In this document: positions 8,839 through 19,715 of the stretch, one piece after another
Layout of the letters: every line of letters begins with the position of its first letter
Position numbering within the stretch: the first letter of the stretch is position 1
Source of the DNA: Ligula intestinalis
Lineage: Eukaryota > Platyhelminthes > Cestoda > Diphyllobothriidea > Diphyllobothriidae
Assembly: GCA_036362985.1 (NCBI GenBank)
Contig: JAYGXS010000008.1
Span: 21,519,955-21,583,954, forward strand
DNA: 64,000 bases
Direction: 5' to 3'
Notes under the pieces: model-generated
Told to the model about the DNA's origin: nothing
The model's database searches: none
The model's input: the letters and a program-made list of their open reading frames with translations, nothing else
Made by a program: the position numbers and the translations under genes

Positions 8839-9610
8839 ATCATACTGAAGAAGTGCCAACAAGTATCAGCAAGATTTTGCCTCATAAGTTTGTGTTTATG
8901 CGACTATTTAATGGAAGTTCTGGCGCAAAAGAACATTTTCCAACGAACTATAAAACTTTTGAAAGATCCTCATACGGTATATTTAAAATAACAGTTTTCT
9001 ATCATTGCACGTAGGACTTCCTATACGACAGGCATATCCTTAATTTTAAAAAGATATTTTCAGTCAATTCTTTCGGATTGGTAAGTTGCTTTGAAAAAAG
9101 AACCATATTACGACCTTTACGTTCAAGCATATTGAAGACCTTTATAGTTTGTTGGAGTTGATAAATATTTGCTGCATCCGCCTTCATCTTGTACCAGAAG
9201 TATACGTTAATATTCTTCTAGAAATAATAAGGCTATGTGCTTTTCCATTCAAAAGACGTATGGCCACCGATGAACAGAAATATTTCCATGCCGTTGAACT
9301 AGTCTATTCACAATTGGGTAAGAGCTCTTTGACTTCGTGGATGCTATAAGGAAAATTTATTTTGTCATTTCTGTCGCCTTAAACAATTTGATCAAACATA
9401 TTTTTGTTTACGTCTAGCAACTCTTCTGGAAATCAAAAATGTACAGAGTGAGATCTTTCGCATGATACATAGTCTTTTACAGGAACGAAACCCAATGTTA
9501 CCGAATCGTGGTATGTTGATTTTAACTTAATCCTGCTCATGTTACGCAAACATTTTGAAATAATCACCGATTTATGTTCATCTTTAGACATATCCGTCAA
9601 GGCGTTATAA
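8839..9610 (+). CDS. CFAP69-like ciliary protein, partial, five exons with a 17-nt micro-exon
   Basis: Manual model: exons 8839-8976, 9064-9080 (17 nt), 9148-9317, 9418-9510, 9588-9610. Each is bounded by AG and GT (for example atattttcag, GGATTG|GTAAGT, cgtctag, CGTG|GTATGT), introns are 67-100 bp, and all phases join, giving 146 residues to a stop. The product is helical and leucine-rich: FQRTIKLLKDPHT, then LLELINICC, then LLEIIRLCAFPFKRRMATDE, then QSEIFRMIHSLLQ. The third segment and its spacing resemble, from memory of the family, the N-terminal part of CFAP69, an armadillo-like protein of sperm flagella and olfactory cilia. Family members are several times longer, so upstream exons are missing and the stop in the last exon may mean truncation or a wrong last exon; a 30-nt in-phase alternative is 9962-9991. 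Exon 1 is also open in a second frame, but only the chosen one fits downstream phases. Gene existence is fairly sure; the CFAP69 name is moderate. Confidence 0.6.
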
Positions 9611-12179
9611 TGGAAGTGAACTGTTAAATAGGAATAGTTGACTGCATTGAAATATGTACAGTAGGTAAATTATTTTATAACTATGGACTGAGCATAACGT
9701 AGGCGGATATATTATAACTTGAATAAGGGCAATAAGTACCATTAATGCGAGGATCCCCTATAAATGTATATGTTTGAAGTACGTCAGTATCAAGACACTC
9801 TTCCCGTTTCAATGGCGACGAATAGTCAGGATATTCAGAGACTGATGTGCTTCCCGCAAACGTAGGCAACTTATCCATCCGTGTTATTCATACCTTTTTC
9901 ATAAATCTCACAATTAATTAACTGAGAAGTCTTTGTTTGAATCAAGGACTCATGGCTTCAGCTGCAAGCCTCCAAAACTTCAAGCTTTTGGGTATGCCGG
10001 TAGGCCCAAAATCAATGAGCTTGCGTCATTAATTACTGGCCTGCCTTACTTGACACTTTTTAAGGTTAGCGTCTAAGTTATGCTCTCCTTCTATGTGAAC
10101 AGGCTTATCATTGAAAAAAACGGTTCGCCTACCACAAAAAAACCGTCCAATTTAATCAAAAATATTTGCATCAAAGATGTAGGCTTTGCTTAAAAAAATA
10201 TCGGATAGTTATTCACAAGAAAGTCTGAATTTTGTCAAGATGCGTGCATGTCGCATGCGACGCACACCATGAGCAACCTTGCCGAGGCAACTTCTTCCGT
10301 AATAAAAAAAACGTGTCCATTTGCCATCTGAAGTTTTTGCGGTAGTGAGGGCAGAAATGGCGCACTTGGCAGATATTGTTTTGGGGGCACTTGTCACTGA
10401 CTCTGCAATCAAACACCAATGAAACTTAAGCTGCAGATACAAAATGGGTTGTTGATACAGAATTCACAATATTGATAAGTATCCGGATGGTAGTCACGTT
10501 AAAAAGTCCGTATTCTCTTGACCATGGAGCTGTATGCACTGGTTTTAATGACAGCACAGAACAAATAGGACTGTTTGTGATCTCCTGTTGAATCATGAAT
10601 GGACGCCTGAGGCCAATGAATCTTAAAATTCTGTGTTATCAAACTTGCACTGACTATTAAATGAAAAATTCTCCCGGTTTCATCGGCATCAGTCCTGCAC
10701 TGCCAGTATGTTCTTGTAAAATGTTGGTGGGAAAGCTAACCAGCTACCAAACGGGACGAACAGAATTCCAGTGGTTAAACCTTTAAACACTTACACATGA
10801 AACATGCAGTTGAAGGGCTTCTGACCCCTCCACAGACCACATATAATCCAAAATTTTAACACGCGTGTTTTTTAAAAAGCCAGCAAACAGATATTCAAGA
10901 AGACAATCGCAACAAGTAACCCGCCAGTTTTGTGTGGCTTGAGCAGATTCCGCATTTTTGCGCAAAACCTCGCGAGTTATTGCGCTTTCTTCATGTGCAG
11001 GAGTACGATTCACAAATAAGTCTTTCAGGTTGCGACATATCAGCAATGATTTTTATGGTTTCACACCAGAGGGTGTTAGTTTCGATGACCGATTTGAAGC
11101 CAAAACCTTTGAAAGGGATTGCAATTCGCAAACTCCCAAGTTAGGGTTTCCTGTCGATAACTTTGCCAGGCCCATACCTAATTTTCCATCTCTTACCAAC
11201 ATCAATAGCAAATATTGCGTTGATAGTATGCGTCTCCTTAGATGCTGTATCATTGGGTTTCTACTCATAGGAAGAAAGCAAATCGCAGCATACGTTTGCA
11301 CACCCTGTGTATCTGCAATAGCGTCTAAGTAACACGAAACACATAAGTCACTTTAAAATGATATTTAAAAGACGTGAATGAAAAAAGGGTACGATTAGAA
11401 ATATATCTGGCGGTCTTGCGCTTAATTGCCGGTAGAGGCAAGATTAAGGTGTAAGAGGATCGGGGTTATTAGGATCACTGGTAGGGTCTGGCATAAAGCG
11501 CAAGGTCACAGAAATACATTTCTTCGCCATGTTTGCCCTACGTGAACTGCTGATTAATTTTTAAAAATGCCCTAGCTACCACCAGCAAATTCTGGCTAAT
11601 ATAAAAGGCTCCTGCGTATCTTTGCAAAGACCTGATCTAACTAGGATTCAAAGATGTACCCTAACGATACCGTTATTATGCTTGCCTTCATTTTCCACTC
11701 ACAAAACTTGAAACCACGTCAGAGGAACACGTCTCGTTTGCCTTCCTTCTCGCAGCCCTTGCGCGCAGTACCATGACGGAGGGTCTCTGCAAGGTAAGTC
11801 GAGATAAGTAACTATGCAATGCTTTGCCCTTCTCACAGCTCCTCAAGACATCTCTTCCTCAACATCAGAAACTGCGCGTATTGGAGAACCTAAGTTTGAT
11901 CTCCTCCAGACTGAGTAAGTTTCTATTGATGCTTTTGTCATGTTTTTAGGTGACCCGTGATTGTAGTATCACACGTGAGTGTCAGCTACATTTAGAGCTA
12001 CCTACACCGTATTATTCACATAACTGACTTCTTTTTTCAAAATAGTAGACATGTTTGCTTAGCGAATGGAGAGCCCATGTTTGACCTCTTCAATATTCAG
12101 AGAGTTTGCTTTTGCGATCCTGTTGCTCTTGCCATGCCTTGAGGCGACTAATTAATGAAGTATGACGTGTGTTCGAGAC
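9611..12179. other. Unassigned, possible intron or intergenic DNA
   Basis: No complete gene could be built. Things seen: a minus-strand ORF at 9681-9878 that starts with ATG and looks codon-like (MDKLPTFAGS at its start); a cysteine-rich minus-strand ORF at 10213-10419; and overlapping open frames on both strands at 10783-11332. None has a recognisable domain. If the CFAP69-like gene is full length, later exons would lie here or beyond; the only in-phase candidate found is the 30-nt segment 9962-9991. Confidence 0.35.
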
Positions 12180-13240
12180 TTCGGTCCATCAGTGTTTTGT
12201 CCTTCCAACGGGCCGGGTGTTAGACACGCTGAACGGGGGCCAGCCGCGGTTGACGTGATTTGGGTTGTACCGTGCGTGCAGGGGGTGGCATGGTGGCAAG
12301 CGTAGATGCAGACTCTTGCCGCGCCAGTCATCTGCGCCCGATCTCCCCTTCGGTATTATTGACTGTGTTTTGACACAGGGCTCAGGTGTGTGAGGGAAGA
12401 GAGTGTGCGGTAGATGCTGCGAAAGTCTACTATCGCTTTGAAAGAATTCACGCGCAAGTCACGGTACTTGTATCAGCCCATTTAAAGCATATGGCGGACA
12501 TCATACGCATCGATGGCCGAACCGTCGTGTGTGTAGGTGGGCCTCCTAAACAGGCCACACGGTAGATGCGCTGGGCCTAGACGAGGCCCAGATCCAGGCA
12601 TGGCTGGCCTTATTCGAGCTGCAGTCTCAAAACAAAGGGCAAATGCGGGAAAGAGAGAGGGCGTATGTGCAGGCTTACGCCGCTGCTACCACCTGCGCCT
12701 TAACCCGTTTCCGGCCGGGCACGGTCATGTGCCTGAAGAGGCAGTGCAGTAGTGTTATTATCCGTGCCTGATGCTTGTATTTAAAACGTCCTGCCCGCTT
12801 GTCCTACCATCGTTCCCAAAGCCAGCATGCGAGCAGAACAGGAGAAAGCAATCGACCACACGTAAGCTGTACTAACAATAAGCTAGTCATTCTCACAAGA
12901 AACAGTGTATATTTATCGATCGGTTTGGTGAAAAAATGTCGGGAACATAGACCAATCAGATTTCAGGAGAGCTCGATATCTACAGTGCACGTTCTCTTGG
13001 TAGAAGCGAGGCGGCCTACGCAGACACCTTGCTATGCAATGACTTATTCTGGAAATGAAAGCATTCCCAACAAGTAGATGCAGTGCAAGTATACTTTCAC
13101 TTTAAACCAATCCACGCGCAAGTCACCATCCCCGCAACACCATCTTCTAGGGCACACCATGGACTTCATTGGAATTGACGGTCGAACTGTCGGTCAATCA
13201 GAGTGGGTTATTTCTCATTAACCCTCAAACGGTAAAAACC
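12180..13240. repeat. GC-rich dispersed repeat with an internal repeated block
   Basis: The stretch is much richer in GC than its surroundings. A block at 12410-12530 (gtagatgctgc, then cacgcgcaagtca, then gacggtcgaac-like sequence) recurs at 13074-13196 in the same orientation with moderate divergence. ORFs inside (12537-12752, 12775-13077) show no known domain. Composition and internal repetition suggest a non-autonomous or decayed repeat family. No class can be assigned. Confidence 0.45.
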
Positions 13241-13309
13241 AGAAGGATCGCAACTTATATAAATATTATATATATTTTGAAAGCAACTACATTCTTCGGG
13301 AAAAGGACG

Positions 13310-13700
13310 TAACCTTTTCAAGTAAATTGTCAATACCGGCTCCCCGAGTCATCCTCATACTTGAGTAAATGTTCAAAAAACACTTAGTGGCTGCAGCTTG
13401 CCTCAGTCTGTATCGATCGCTCATCATCTCTTTTATTTCACTTTGAGACTTTTGGAGACGGCACCAAACTCCATATGCCGGTTGATACATGAGTAATCAA
13501 AATGCATAGCTTCCAGAAATTCTCCGCTTTTTGGGGGCAACTTCCGACGATGCGAGTTTCGTCTCATGCGAAGGTGCGTCTTGTATGTAGTCACTCGAGA
13601 GAGATGGTTACGCCTCTGCACTGCCAGATGATGCTCGTTGATGTGTATAGATGCGGACTTTTCTGGTTGGCCACAATATACGGCATTACATGCATAGCAT
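13310..13700 (-). pseudogene. PLE family 2, GIY-YIG endonuclease fragment
   Basis: Minus-strand translation gives YCGQPEK, INEHHLAVQRRNHLSRVTT and SGEFLEAMHFD. This follows the layout of the C-terminal GIY-YIG endonuclease of Penelope-like elements (Cys-containing start, EHxxAV, and the segment before the final helix). It breaks off with stops and frame changes and has no attached RT. It lies about 0.8 kb from the larger PLE-2 fragment at 14.5-15.7 kb on the same strand, and could be another piece of the same element or a separate copy. Confidence 0.55.
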
Positions 13701-14520
13701 GGGATCTAACCTTATACAGTTACTTTGTTTTCTCAATTTGCCTGGATGCCCAGGTGCCTGCCATCCAGCATATTATGCATATATATTAATTGCGGAGGTT
13801 GATACTGATTGTAGCAATTTAGCCAAAAAGGTCAACTTACGAGCCGTCAACGTACGCAACAAAAGCTGGCAAGTCAACGGCGAACCCCAGAGAGAATACC
13901 AAAGCAAGAGGATTGGAGTCTGTTTTGTTTATTTTCCGAAGACATGAATGTATCTTTGGAACAGAACTGTTCCAGCTCGGTCCGAGATAAAAACTGAAAA
14001 TCTGAGCTGGAATCCATCAGGTACTGAAACTTAAAACCAACAACACCAATTGGATTCCCCGTTTACTTCCCGCTAATTCAGCGTCATGCAATTAAGTATT
14101 AATGTCCGGGTATAATAAAATATATTTCCGGCCTCTAATGGATCAACTGTAGTTCAAATTTTAGACAATCCCAACTAAGGTTACTTGATTTTTTTAATGA
14201 CAGGCTAGCTATTTTCACGAATTTGAAATTCGAGCCTCCCACAATTTCTGGTCCACTTTGCGTGGTAAACGTAGGCGGACTGCTAATCTCTGTCAGTCTT
14301 CTGTTAACAGACACAGCAGCTAATGGCTAACCAAATGAGGCAGACATTCTGGAATCCACGCATTTCCACCCATGCTAAAACTGACGTACTTTAATCTATC
14401 ACGATACCCTGCTGCGGGTCACATGATGAGCATAGTTTTTCGTATGAAATGAGGCAAATATTAGCATCCCAGGTATGTTTAGAGAAGAAAAAGGCGTTTT
14501 GATCACCTTAATAATTATTT
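13701..14520. other. Unassigned AT-rich DNA
   Basis: Short overlapping ORFs on the plus strand at 13502-13947 have no recognisable domain. No repeat recognised in the rest. Confidence 0.4.
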
Positions 14521-15670
14521 CATTCGTCTGAGCTTTCGGTCTCTTGTATGAGGCCATCGTCAGCGACAAACAGTCAAGAAGACGAGCAGCGGTTATAGGG
14601 GGCAGGAATTAATCAACCATCATAGGGGGTGGAGATAACTCATTTTTCACTAGTGTCGGCCATGCGGATGCGTCTGCGGAGGGCGATGTATCTGGGCGTC
14701 AGCTCAGTACAGCGGTTGACTGAGTTGTAATTCGAGGCCCAGGTCTCAATTAGTTCCCGTCCTGTCTTGCTGCCAGCATGAGCAATTATCTTTGCGGCCG
14801 CGAAGTTAAACTCATGACCCGTTTCCTAGGTGTGGGCAGCCACTTGCGACAATGCATCACCTCATCTGACAGCAACAAGTATGCGTTCAGTCTGTCCGAT
14901 GTAATTTCAGGGACAGTTACGACATAGTAGGCGATACACTACACCCGACTGGGGTTTTATCGGTCCTTTATTCTTATGATCCGGATGTGGATCAGCATGC
15001 CTTTCTGACGCCAAGTCCCGCAGAAATGCGCTTGATTGCTTCCAACATATGCTTGATATATGGTAGCCTATGTTATATCGTACAGCTTGGTTCTGGTTGG
15101 GGCCTCAGAGGGCGGGCATTTCGGCATGTGTTTATGGAAACCTTCGGAAAGCCATTCCGCATAAACTAATTTTGGAGATATTAGGCCTTCCATGCTTTTT
15201 CTTCCGCTTTGCTGCAGTGGCTCGGGATTCTTTTGAGCAGCATCATTTGTGAGGTGCCAGATAGTCGTTGTGAAAATGGAGGAGCTATGTGGTGTTAGTC
15301 GCCTTCTCTTAAACCGTTGTTTCTCTCTGGCTATTGGAAGTTCACATGACAAGTACATCAAGGAAGGGTAGCTGCTACTCCTTTTCTTCTCCCCTCCTGG
15401 CTTGAATAGCTGGGAATATCGAGTTAATAAGATCAGGGAAATTCTGCAACCAGTTACGCTTGACGATTACAAACGTGTCATCAACGTACCGACGCCAAAA
15501 TATCGAGGACTTTGGGTGACGCAATCTTTTCCAGATATTGTATGACCAATTCTACCACAAAACCGGAGATAAGATACCCCAACGGAGTTCCCTTGATCCG
15601 TTCATAAGTTGCTCCTGCAAAAGTGAAGTAAGACTTTTAGAGAAAATTTGAACAACCTCACAAAGTGCTC
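14521..15670 (-). mobile_element. PLE family 2, RT C-terminus plus GIY-YIG endonuclease, decayed
   Basis: Reading the minus strand from about 15670: a short RT block reaching RRYVDDTFVIVKR (catalytic YVDD, about 15465-15505), linker sequence (15068-15361 open), then GIY-YIG remnants including NAYLLLSDEVMH-like, ATRQDGRELIETW-like and PPITAARLLDCLSLTMASYK near the end. Several frame changes and stops are present. On the same strand, a hammerhead-like string (CTGACGA...GAAA) occurs at 14563-14534 near the expected 3' end. The N-terminal half of the RT is missing and the assembly gap at 15889 lies close upstream. Confidence 0.7.
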
Positions 15671-15888
15671 AATTTTGAGCGAACTGTGGATTTAGTCGTA
15701 CAGTTGTTAGCGGAGGTCAAATTATCATGTTGATTTTTTGTTAGAGTGCAGCTGATCATAGGATACAAGTCGTCCCCCCTCTCTTTCTTCCTAGCTACCT
15801 GCTGCGCGAGAATCATCCACTCGAAATGCCTATATGCAGTGTGTGTCGGGGTGGACCCCACCGACGCCGATGAGCTGCTTCGTCTTAT

Positions 15889-15988
15889 NNNNNNNNNNNN
15901 NNNNNNNNNNNNNNNNNNNNNNNNNNNNNNNNNNNNNNNNNNNNNNNNNNNNNNNNNNNNNNNNNNNNNNNNNNNNNNNNNNNNNNNN
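15889..15988. other. Assembly gap (100 N)
   Basis: A run of 100 N, a conventional unknown-size gap. Sequence on the left is GC-rich and unlike the LINE sequence to the right, so the 5' end of the L2-like LINE may lie inside or be missing. Confidence 1.
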
Positions 15989-17807
15989 CTTCACATTCTT
16001 TTATGTATGAATAACGATAGCCATAGTTCAGCCACTCTTAACACACCAGATGTTATTTTGCTTAATGCCAGGTCTGTTATAAATAAAATGGCTCAACTGA
16101 TAGCTTTTGCTTTTGAGACGAGGCCCGATGTTATATGCATAACATAATCTTGGACCCATTCAATCATTTCTGACTCCTCCCTTATCATAGACGAGTATGA
16201 TCTATATCGTCACAATCGCATTAATAAGCGTGGTGGTTGTCCTCTATATATTATAACGTCATTAAGGCACATTCTTTTTTGATCTAAATGAACGTCCTTC
16301 TCTGGAAATTACTGTTTTGCTTCTATTACCCTGTCACCTCAGCAAAAGGCGCTTATTGGATGCGTATATAATCCTTCGAACTCTTCATCTGAACAAGATG
16401 CAAATTTGTGTAAAATATTCAAGTTTATTTCAGAATCCTCATTTGACATTAAGGAATAGCTTAATATTTTAATTTTCCTGAAATCAGCTGGCTTTTAAAC
16501 TATTTTCCACCTAGATGGCAACCTTTCCTAGGTACTATTAATTTTTCTAGCTAAACTGAACTACTTAATTCCCCAGAAAGACAGACTCATATCCTGGATC
16601 TGATATTCACAAATGGAATTGGCCCTCTCTTCGTTGATTTTGGGTAGGACATCTTCCAAAGTCATCACACATTAATTCAGCGTTGCCTTTCGCTACCTTA
16701 TACGGAAAAGGCTAGTGCTTGTCGTACCTATCATGCGTAAGACCACGCAGAAATTAGCAAAATCAACAATTTTATTGACTCATTAGATTGGCAGAACCTC
16801 TTCTCCATTGGAGACGCTGAAAATCTTTCTGAACTCATGTCATTCGTTTCTGATTAAATGCTGGACATTTTGCCTACAAACATTACAAAACCCTGCACAG
16901 TGGAATCGATTATTTCTCGTCTTCTTTTGCCCAGACTAAAGAAATTAATGAAGCAGCTAAAATATAGATCTACTAGTTCGCTGTCTGTGCATCTAAAGAT
17001 CGCACAGATCTTCAAATTAACGTCAAAAATTCGTGTTGCGCGTGACCAGCATAGGGTATCTTGCGCCTTGAGTGAGTTAACCTTTGCTAAATCTGTTGCA
17101 TAAAGTTGATAAGGCTGAATTATTCAATGATTTCCTTTCGAATCATTTAACGACAGAATCCGAACCAGTCACGTCATTTCAACCATACTCAGACAATATT
17201 CTTGGGGACATTTATTTCTCTATAGAATTAATTCAAAAGCATATAATTTGTCTTAAAATCTCGCACTCTTCGGGAACTGATGGCTTCCCCAATTCAGTTA
17301 TCAAAAGAGTGCCGAACTTTCCCAAATTCCTAAGCCATATATAAGCAGTATGTATCTTAAATGGTTTCTTTCCGGACACTTGGAAGACACCAATTATTCT
17401 TCCTGTCTTGAAATCAGGATCTCCTTCGGACATAAATGCATACCACGGTGTTCAAAAAACTCCGGCCATAGCTTACCTTCTGGAGAAGATAACTTTTAAC
17501 CAAATTTTCTATTTTTGCCTTAAAATAAGCTTTGTAGTGTCTCGCAAAATGGTTTTCAACCTGGAAGATCATGCGATAAGTGTCACTAAGCTTTTTTTAA
17601 CCATTACAATTCCGTCCGTAAGGAGCGGCAATCCGTGGTTTTTATCTACTTTGACCTGGGCAAACCTTCCACATGGTACCGCACCGATGGCTTCTGGTTA
17701 AATTTGAAGCCATTGGCATCAGTGCCCCTCTCCTAGACTTTATCGGTTCCTACTTGTCTTACCGCAGCCAACAGGTTCTAGTAGGTTATAGTATCTTGAC
17801 TGCTCAG
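15989..17807 (+). pseudogene. L2-like LINE ORF2, 5' part (endonuclease and first RT motifs)
   Basis: Decayed plus-strand ORF2. The endonuclease begins with ILLNARSVINKMAQLI and RPDVICIT, followed by NRINKRGGCPLYI; many stops follow. The RT starts near 17100 with SSGTDGFPNSVIKRV, then ILPVLKSGSPSDINAYHGVQ (the YRGV/VHKT block of this LINE type), a VNLEDH-like region, and WLLVKFEAIGISAPLLDFI. It stops at the PLE insertion at 17808, and the next RT motif (GTVMGPLLFI) resumes at 19982. The same family occurs at 31.1-32.6 kb and 56.6-58.2 kb. Not functional. Confidence 0.75.
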
Positions 17808-17821
17808 ATGATCACGAGGTG
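17808..17821. repeat. 14-bp target-site duplication, left copy
   Basis: atgatcacgaggtg at 17808-17821 is repeated exactly at 19968-19981, on the two sides of the PLE. Removing the PLE and one copy joins the two halves of the host L2-like RT. Confidence 0.85.
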
Positions 17822-17855
17822 TTTGAAACATCGTTTCCCAGGTACAAATTCGAAT

Positions 17856-17926
17856 ACAGCGTATGTAGCAGAATTTAATGGCACCATAAATTTCGCGAGC
17901 GCTCATCAGCCGCTTCCGCTCGCTGC
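17856..17926 (-). ncRNA. Type I hammerhead ribozyme in PLE 3' region
   Basis: 71 nt on the minus strand fit a type I hammerhead. Outer stem I pairs GCAGCG with CGCTGT; after an internal loop (AGCGGA / ACATA), inner stem I pairs AGCGG with CTGCT. Then comes the core CTGATGA, a short stem II (GCGCTCGC, 2-3 bp with a very small loop), the core GAAA, and stem III formed by ATTTATG and CATTAAAT with one bulge. The predicted cleavage follows the T at 17872 (an AT-T triplet, allowed as NUH). Hammerheads are known from terminal repeats of Penelope-like elements. The short stem II leaves in vitro activity uncertain. Confidence 0.8.
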
Positions 17927-17986
17927 ATAAACAGAATAACGAATGATAAATTACAGAATTGAATTCATACAGAAAAATCGATCCAA
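17888..17986. repeat. Inverted repeat, PLE 3' side arm
   Basis: About 98 bp here are the reverse complement of 19870-19967 at the other end of the same PLE, with few differences (for example cgctgcataaacag against ctgtttaggcagcg). The outer end of the distant arm stops within stem III of the hammerhead, just after GAAATTT, so that end carries a half ribozyme on the opposite strand. Confidence 0.85.
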
Positions 17987-18176
17987 AACATCAAGGTCAT
18001 TTGAGTTAGCCAAGAAGCAATCAATAAAGTAGGAATTCAAACATGGTGGGCAGCGAAAAAGCGCAGTAAACTGTCTAAGGCAAAAACATATAAGGCAAAA
18101 ATTTTTGGGAAGGGGGTGGGTTAACAAGGAGCCGGTGCTACCACGGCAGGGTTAGGTTCACCACATGCTCCAGTTG

Positions 18177-19715
18177 TTAACATAGGTCAGGTTTCAACCG
18201 CCTTATGTATGCTGCCTCCAGGTAGCGTAAGATACGAGTTGTTCGTGCCCGAACAAGTATTCTGAAGGATGTTTTAGGGTCAACAGGATGACCCGTATCC
18301 AATAGGTGTTCAGTAATAGAAGAACGGGGAGTCCTTTTCTCCTGTCTTAATAACGAACTCGGCAAGTGCTCTTTTGCTCTGGCTGCCAATTGCCGTTGTG
18401 TTTGTCCTATGTACTTGCATCCGCAAGTGCATGTAAATTGGTAAACAACATTAGAAGTGGCATACAACGGCAAGGCATCCTTCGCAGTTGGAATAGGAAG
18501 GGTCTTCACCGAGTTGCAGAATACAAGCTCAGCTGCAAAATAGGTCCTTTCAATGGTATTGCGTAAACGTCTCATTATGGTGTTTAAGGTGTTGTCTCCC
18601 TTAAATGGCAAGGAAATGAAAACAGGCTTTTTCGGAGCTGATTGTTCTATAACCTTTTGCCGTAAGGGTTTGCTATTCTTTTCAATAAAGTGAGCTGGAT
18701 AACCACGTTTGAGAAGAGTTTCCTTGAGGCTTGCAATTTCTGCATCCAGTGTATCCATTGAGCAGATTTTGCTTGTCCTCTGGAAGAGGGTGCAAACTAA
18801 GTTACGTTTCCATTGAAAGGGGACAAAACTTAGATAATGCAAATACTGCCCTCTCCATGTATTCTTATGGAAAACTCTCCGCGTTATAGAGCCATCTTTC
18901 TGCCTAGTCATGTGAACGTCTAAGAAAGAAAACTGGTTTTCACGTTCCACTTCCATCGTAAATTTCATTTTTGGATGTAAACTGTTCATTGTTAACAGTA
19001 GTTTCTTAGCTTTCTTTATGTTTTTAACAATTGCAAAGATGTCATCCAAATATCTTCTATAGAGTGTTGTACTTTTCAATGTTGAAGTTACTTTTTCTTC
19101 GAGGTGACCCATAAATATATCTGCAAAGGTAGGACCAAGAGGACTTCCCATTGCCACTCCGTCAACTTGTCTATACAGTTGGCCGTTAAATAGGAACTGA
19201 ACATTCTTTGTACATAATTTTAATGACTCTCGTAATATGTCAGGGGGCAGGCGAGTTTCAGAAGCATATGCACAAATGATATCAATTTTTTCATCCAGGG
19301 GCACGTTGGTAAATAGGGACTCAACGTCCAAAGATATCATATATCTGCCTGCAATATTTTGATGACTAATTACATCGACAAATTGGAAACTGTCTCTCAG
19401 CGTATACGTAGAGAATCTATTGCGAATTGGTTCTAGTTCTTTTACTAGCCAACGCGCTAGTCTGTGAAATGGTGAATTGGACATGGAAATGATAGGTAGT
19501 AAAGGGATATCCTTTTTGTGAGTTTTAGGTAATCCGTATAGTCGCGGAATATAGGAACCCTTGGGTTTTAAATATAGTCCTGTTTTGGTGTCTAACAAAT
19601 TATTATCCATCAAAAGCTTGATGGTCTTCCAGGCGGACTCTTCCAATGCCTTGGTTTCCTCTTTGCCTTGTGATTCTAGACGAAATTTGCTAGAATCATT
19701 TAGGATATTTTCCAT
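18177..19715 (-). CDS. PLE protein: reverse transcriptase plus GIY-YIG endonuclease
   Basis: 512 codons without a break. RT: YIPRLYGLPKTHKKD (residues 54-68), ISLDVESLFTNVPLDE (motif A), QVDGVAMGSPLGPTFAD (motif B), the catalytic block YRRYLDDIFAI near residue 243, and FSFLDVHMTR. After a linker comes FISLPFKGDNTLN, then a C-terminal GIY-YIG nuclease: VVYQFTCTCGCKYIGQTQRQ, AARAKEHLPS, TEHLLDTGH, and a last helix YLEAAYIRRLKPDLC. RT catalytic Asp residues are present. The frame stays open upstream of the listed Met to about 19890 and includes VISKLDKGNGVVILNRKDYV, a conserved PLE block, so the true start is missing or non-ATG. It is the best-preserved PLE ORF in the window and may have been active recently. 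Confidence 0.9.
   Translation of the reverse strand: MENILNDSSKFRLESQGKEETKALEESAWKTIKLLMDNNLLDTKTGLYLKPKGSYIPRLYGLPKTHKKDIPLLPIISMSNSPFHRLARWLVKELEPIRNRFSTYTLRDSFQFVDVISHQNIAGRYMISLDVESLFTNVPLDEKIDIICAYASETRLPPDILRESLKLCTKNVQFLFNGQLYRQVDGVAMGSPLGPTFADIFMGHLEEKVTSTLKSTTLYRRYLDDIFAIVKNIKKAKKLLLTMNSLHPKMKFTMEVERENQFSFLDVHMTRQKDGSITRRVFHKNTWRGQYLHYLSFVPFQWKRNLVCTLFQRTSKICSMDTLDAEIASLKETLLKRGYPAHFIEKNSKPLRQKVIEQSAPKKPVFISLPFKGDNTLNTIMRRLRNTIERTYFAAELVFCNSVKTLPIPTAKDALPLYATSNVVYQFTCTCGCKYIGQTQRQLAARAKEHLPSSLLRQEKRTPRSSITEHLLDTGHPVDPKTSFRILVRARTTRILRYLEAAYIRRLKPDLC

Noticed and set aside
8839..8976. Alternative frame of the first CFAP69-like exon (HTEEVPTSISKILPHK...)
   Set aside because: Open and protein-like, but joining it through the micro-exon gives a stop early in the next exon, while the chosen frame stays open through all exons.
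10213..10419. Cysteine-rich minus-strand ORF resembling a small secreted peptide
   Set aside because: No start context, signal peptide or splice support, and an overlapping frame is equally open; too weak to call.
10783..11332. Overlapping ORFs on both strands, possible pseudogene
   Set aside because: Neither strand gives a recognisable domain and splice models were not consistent.
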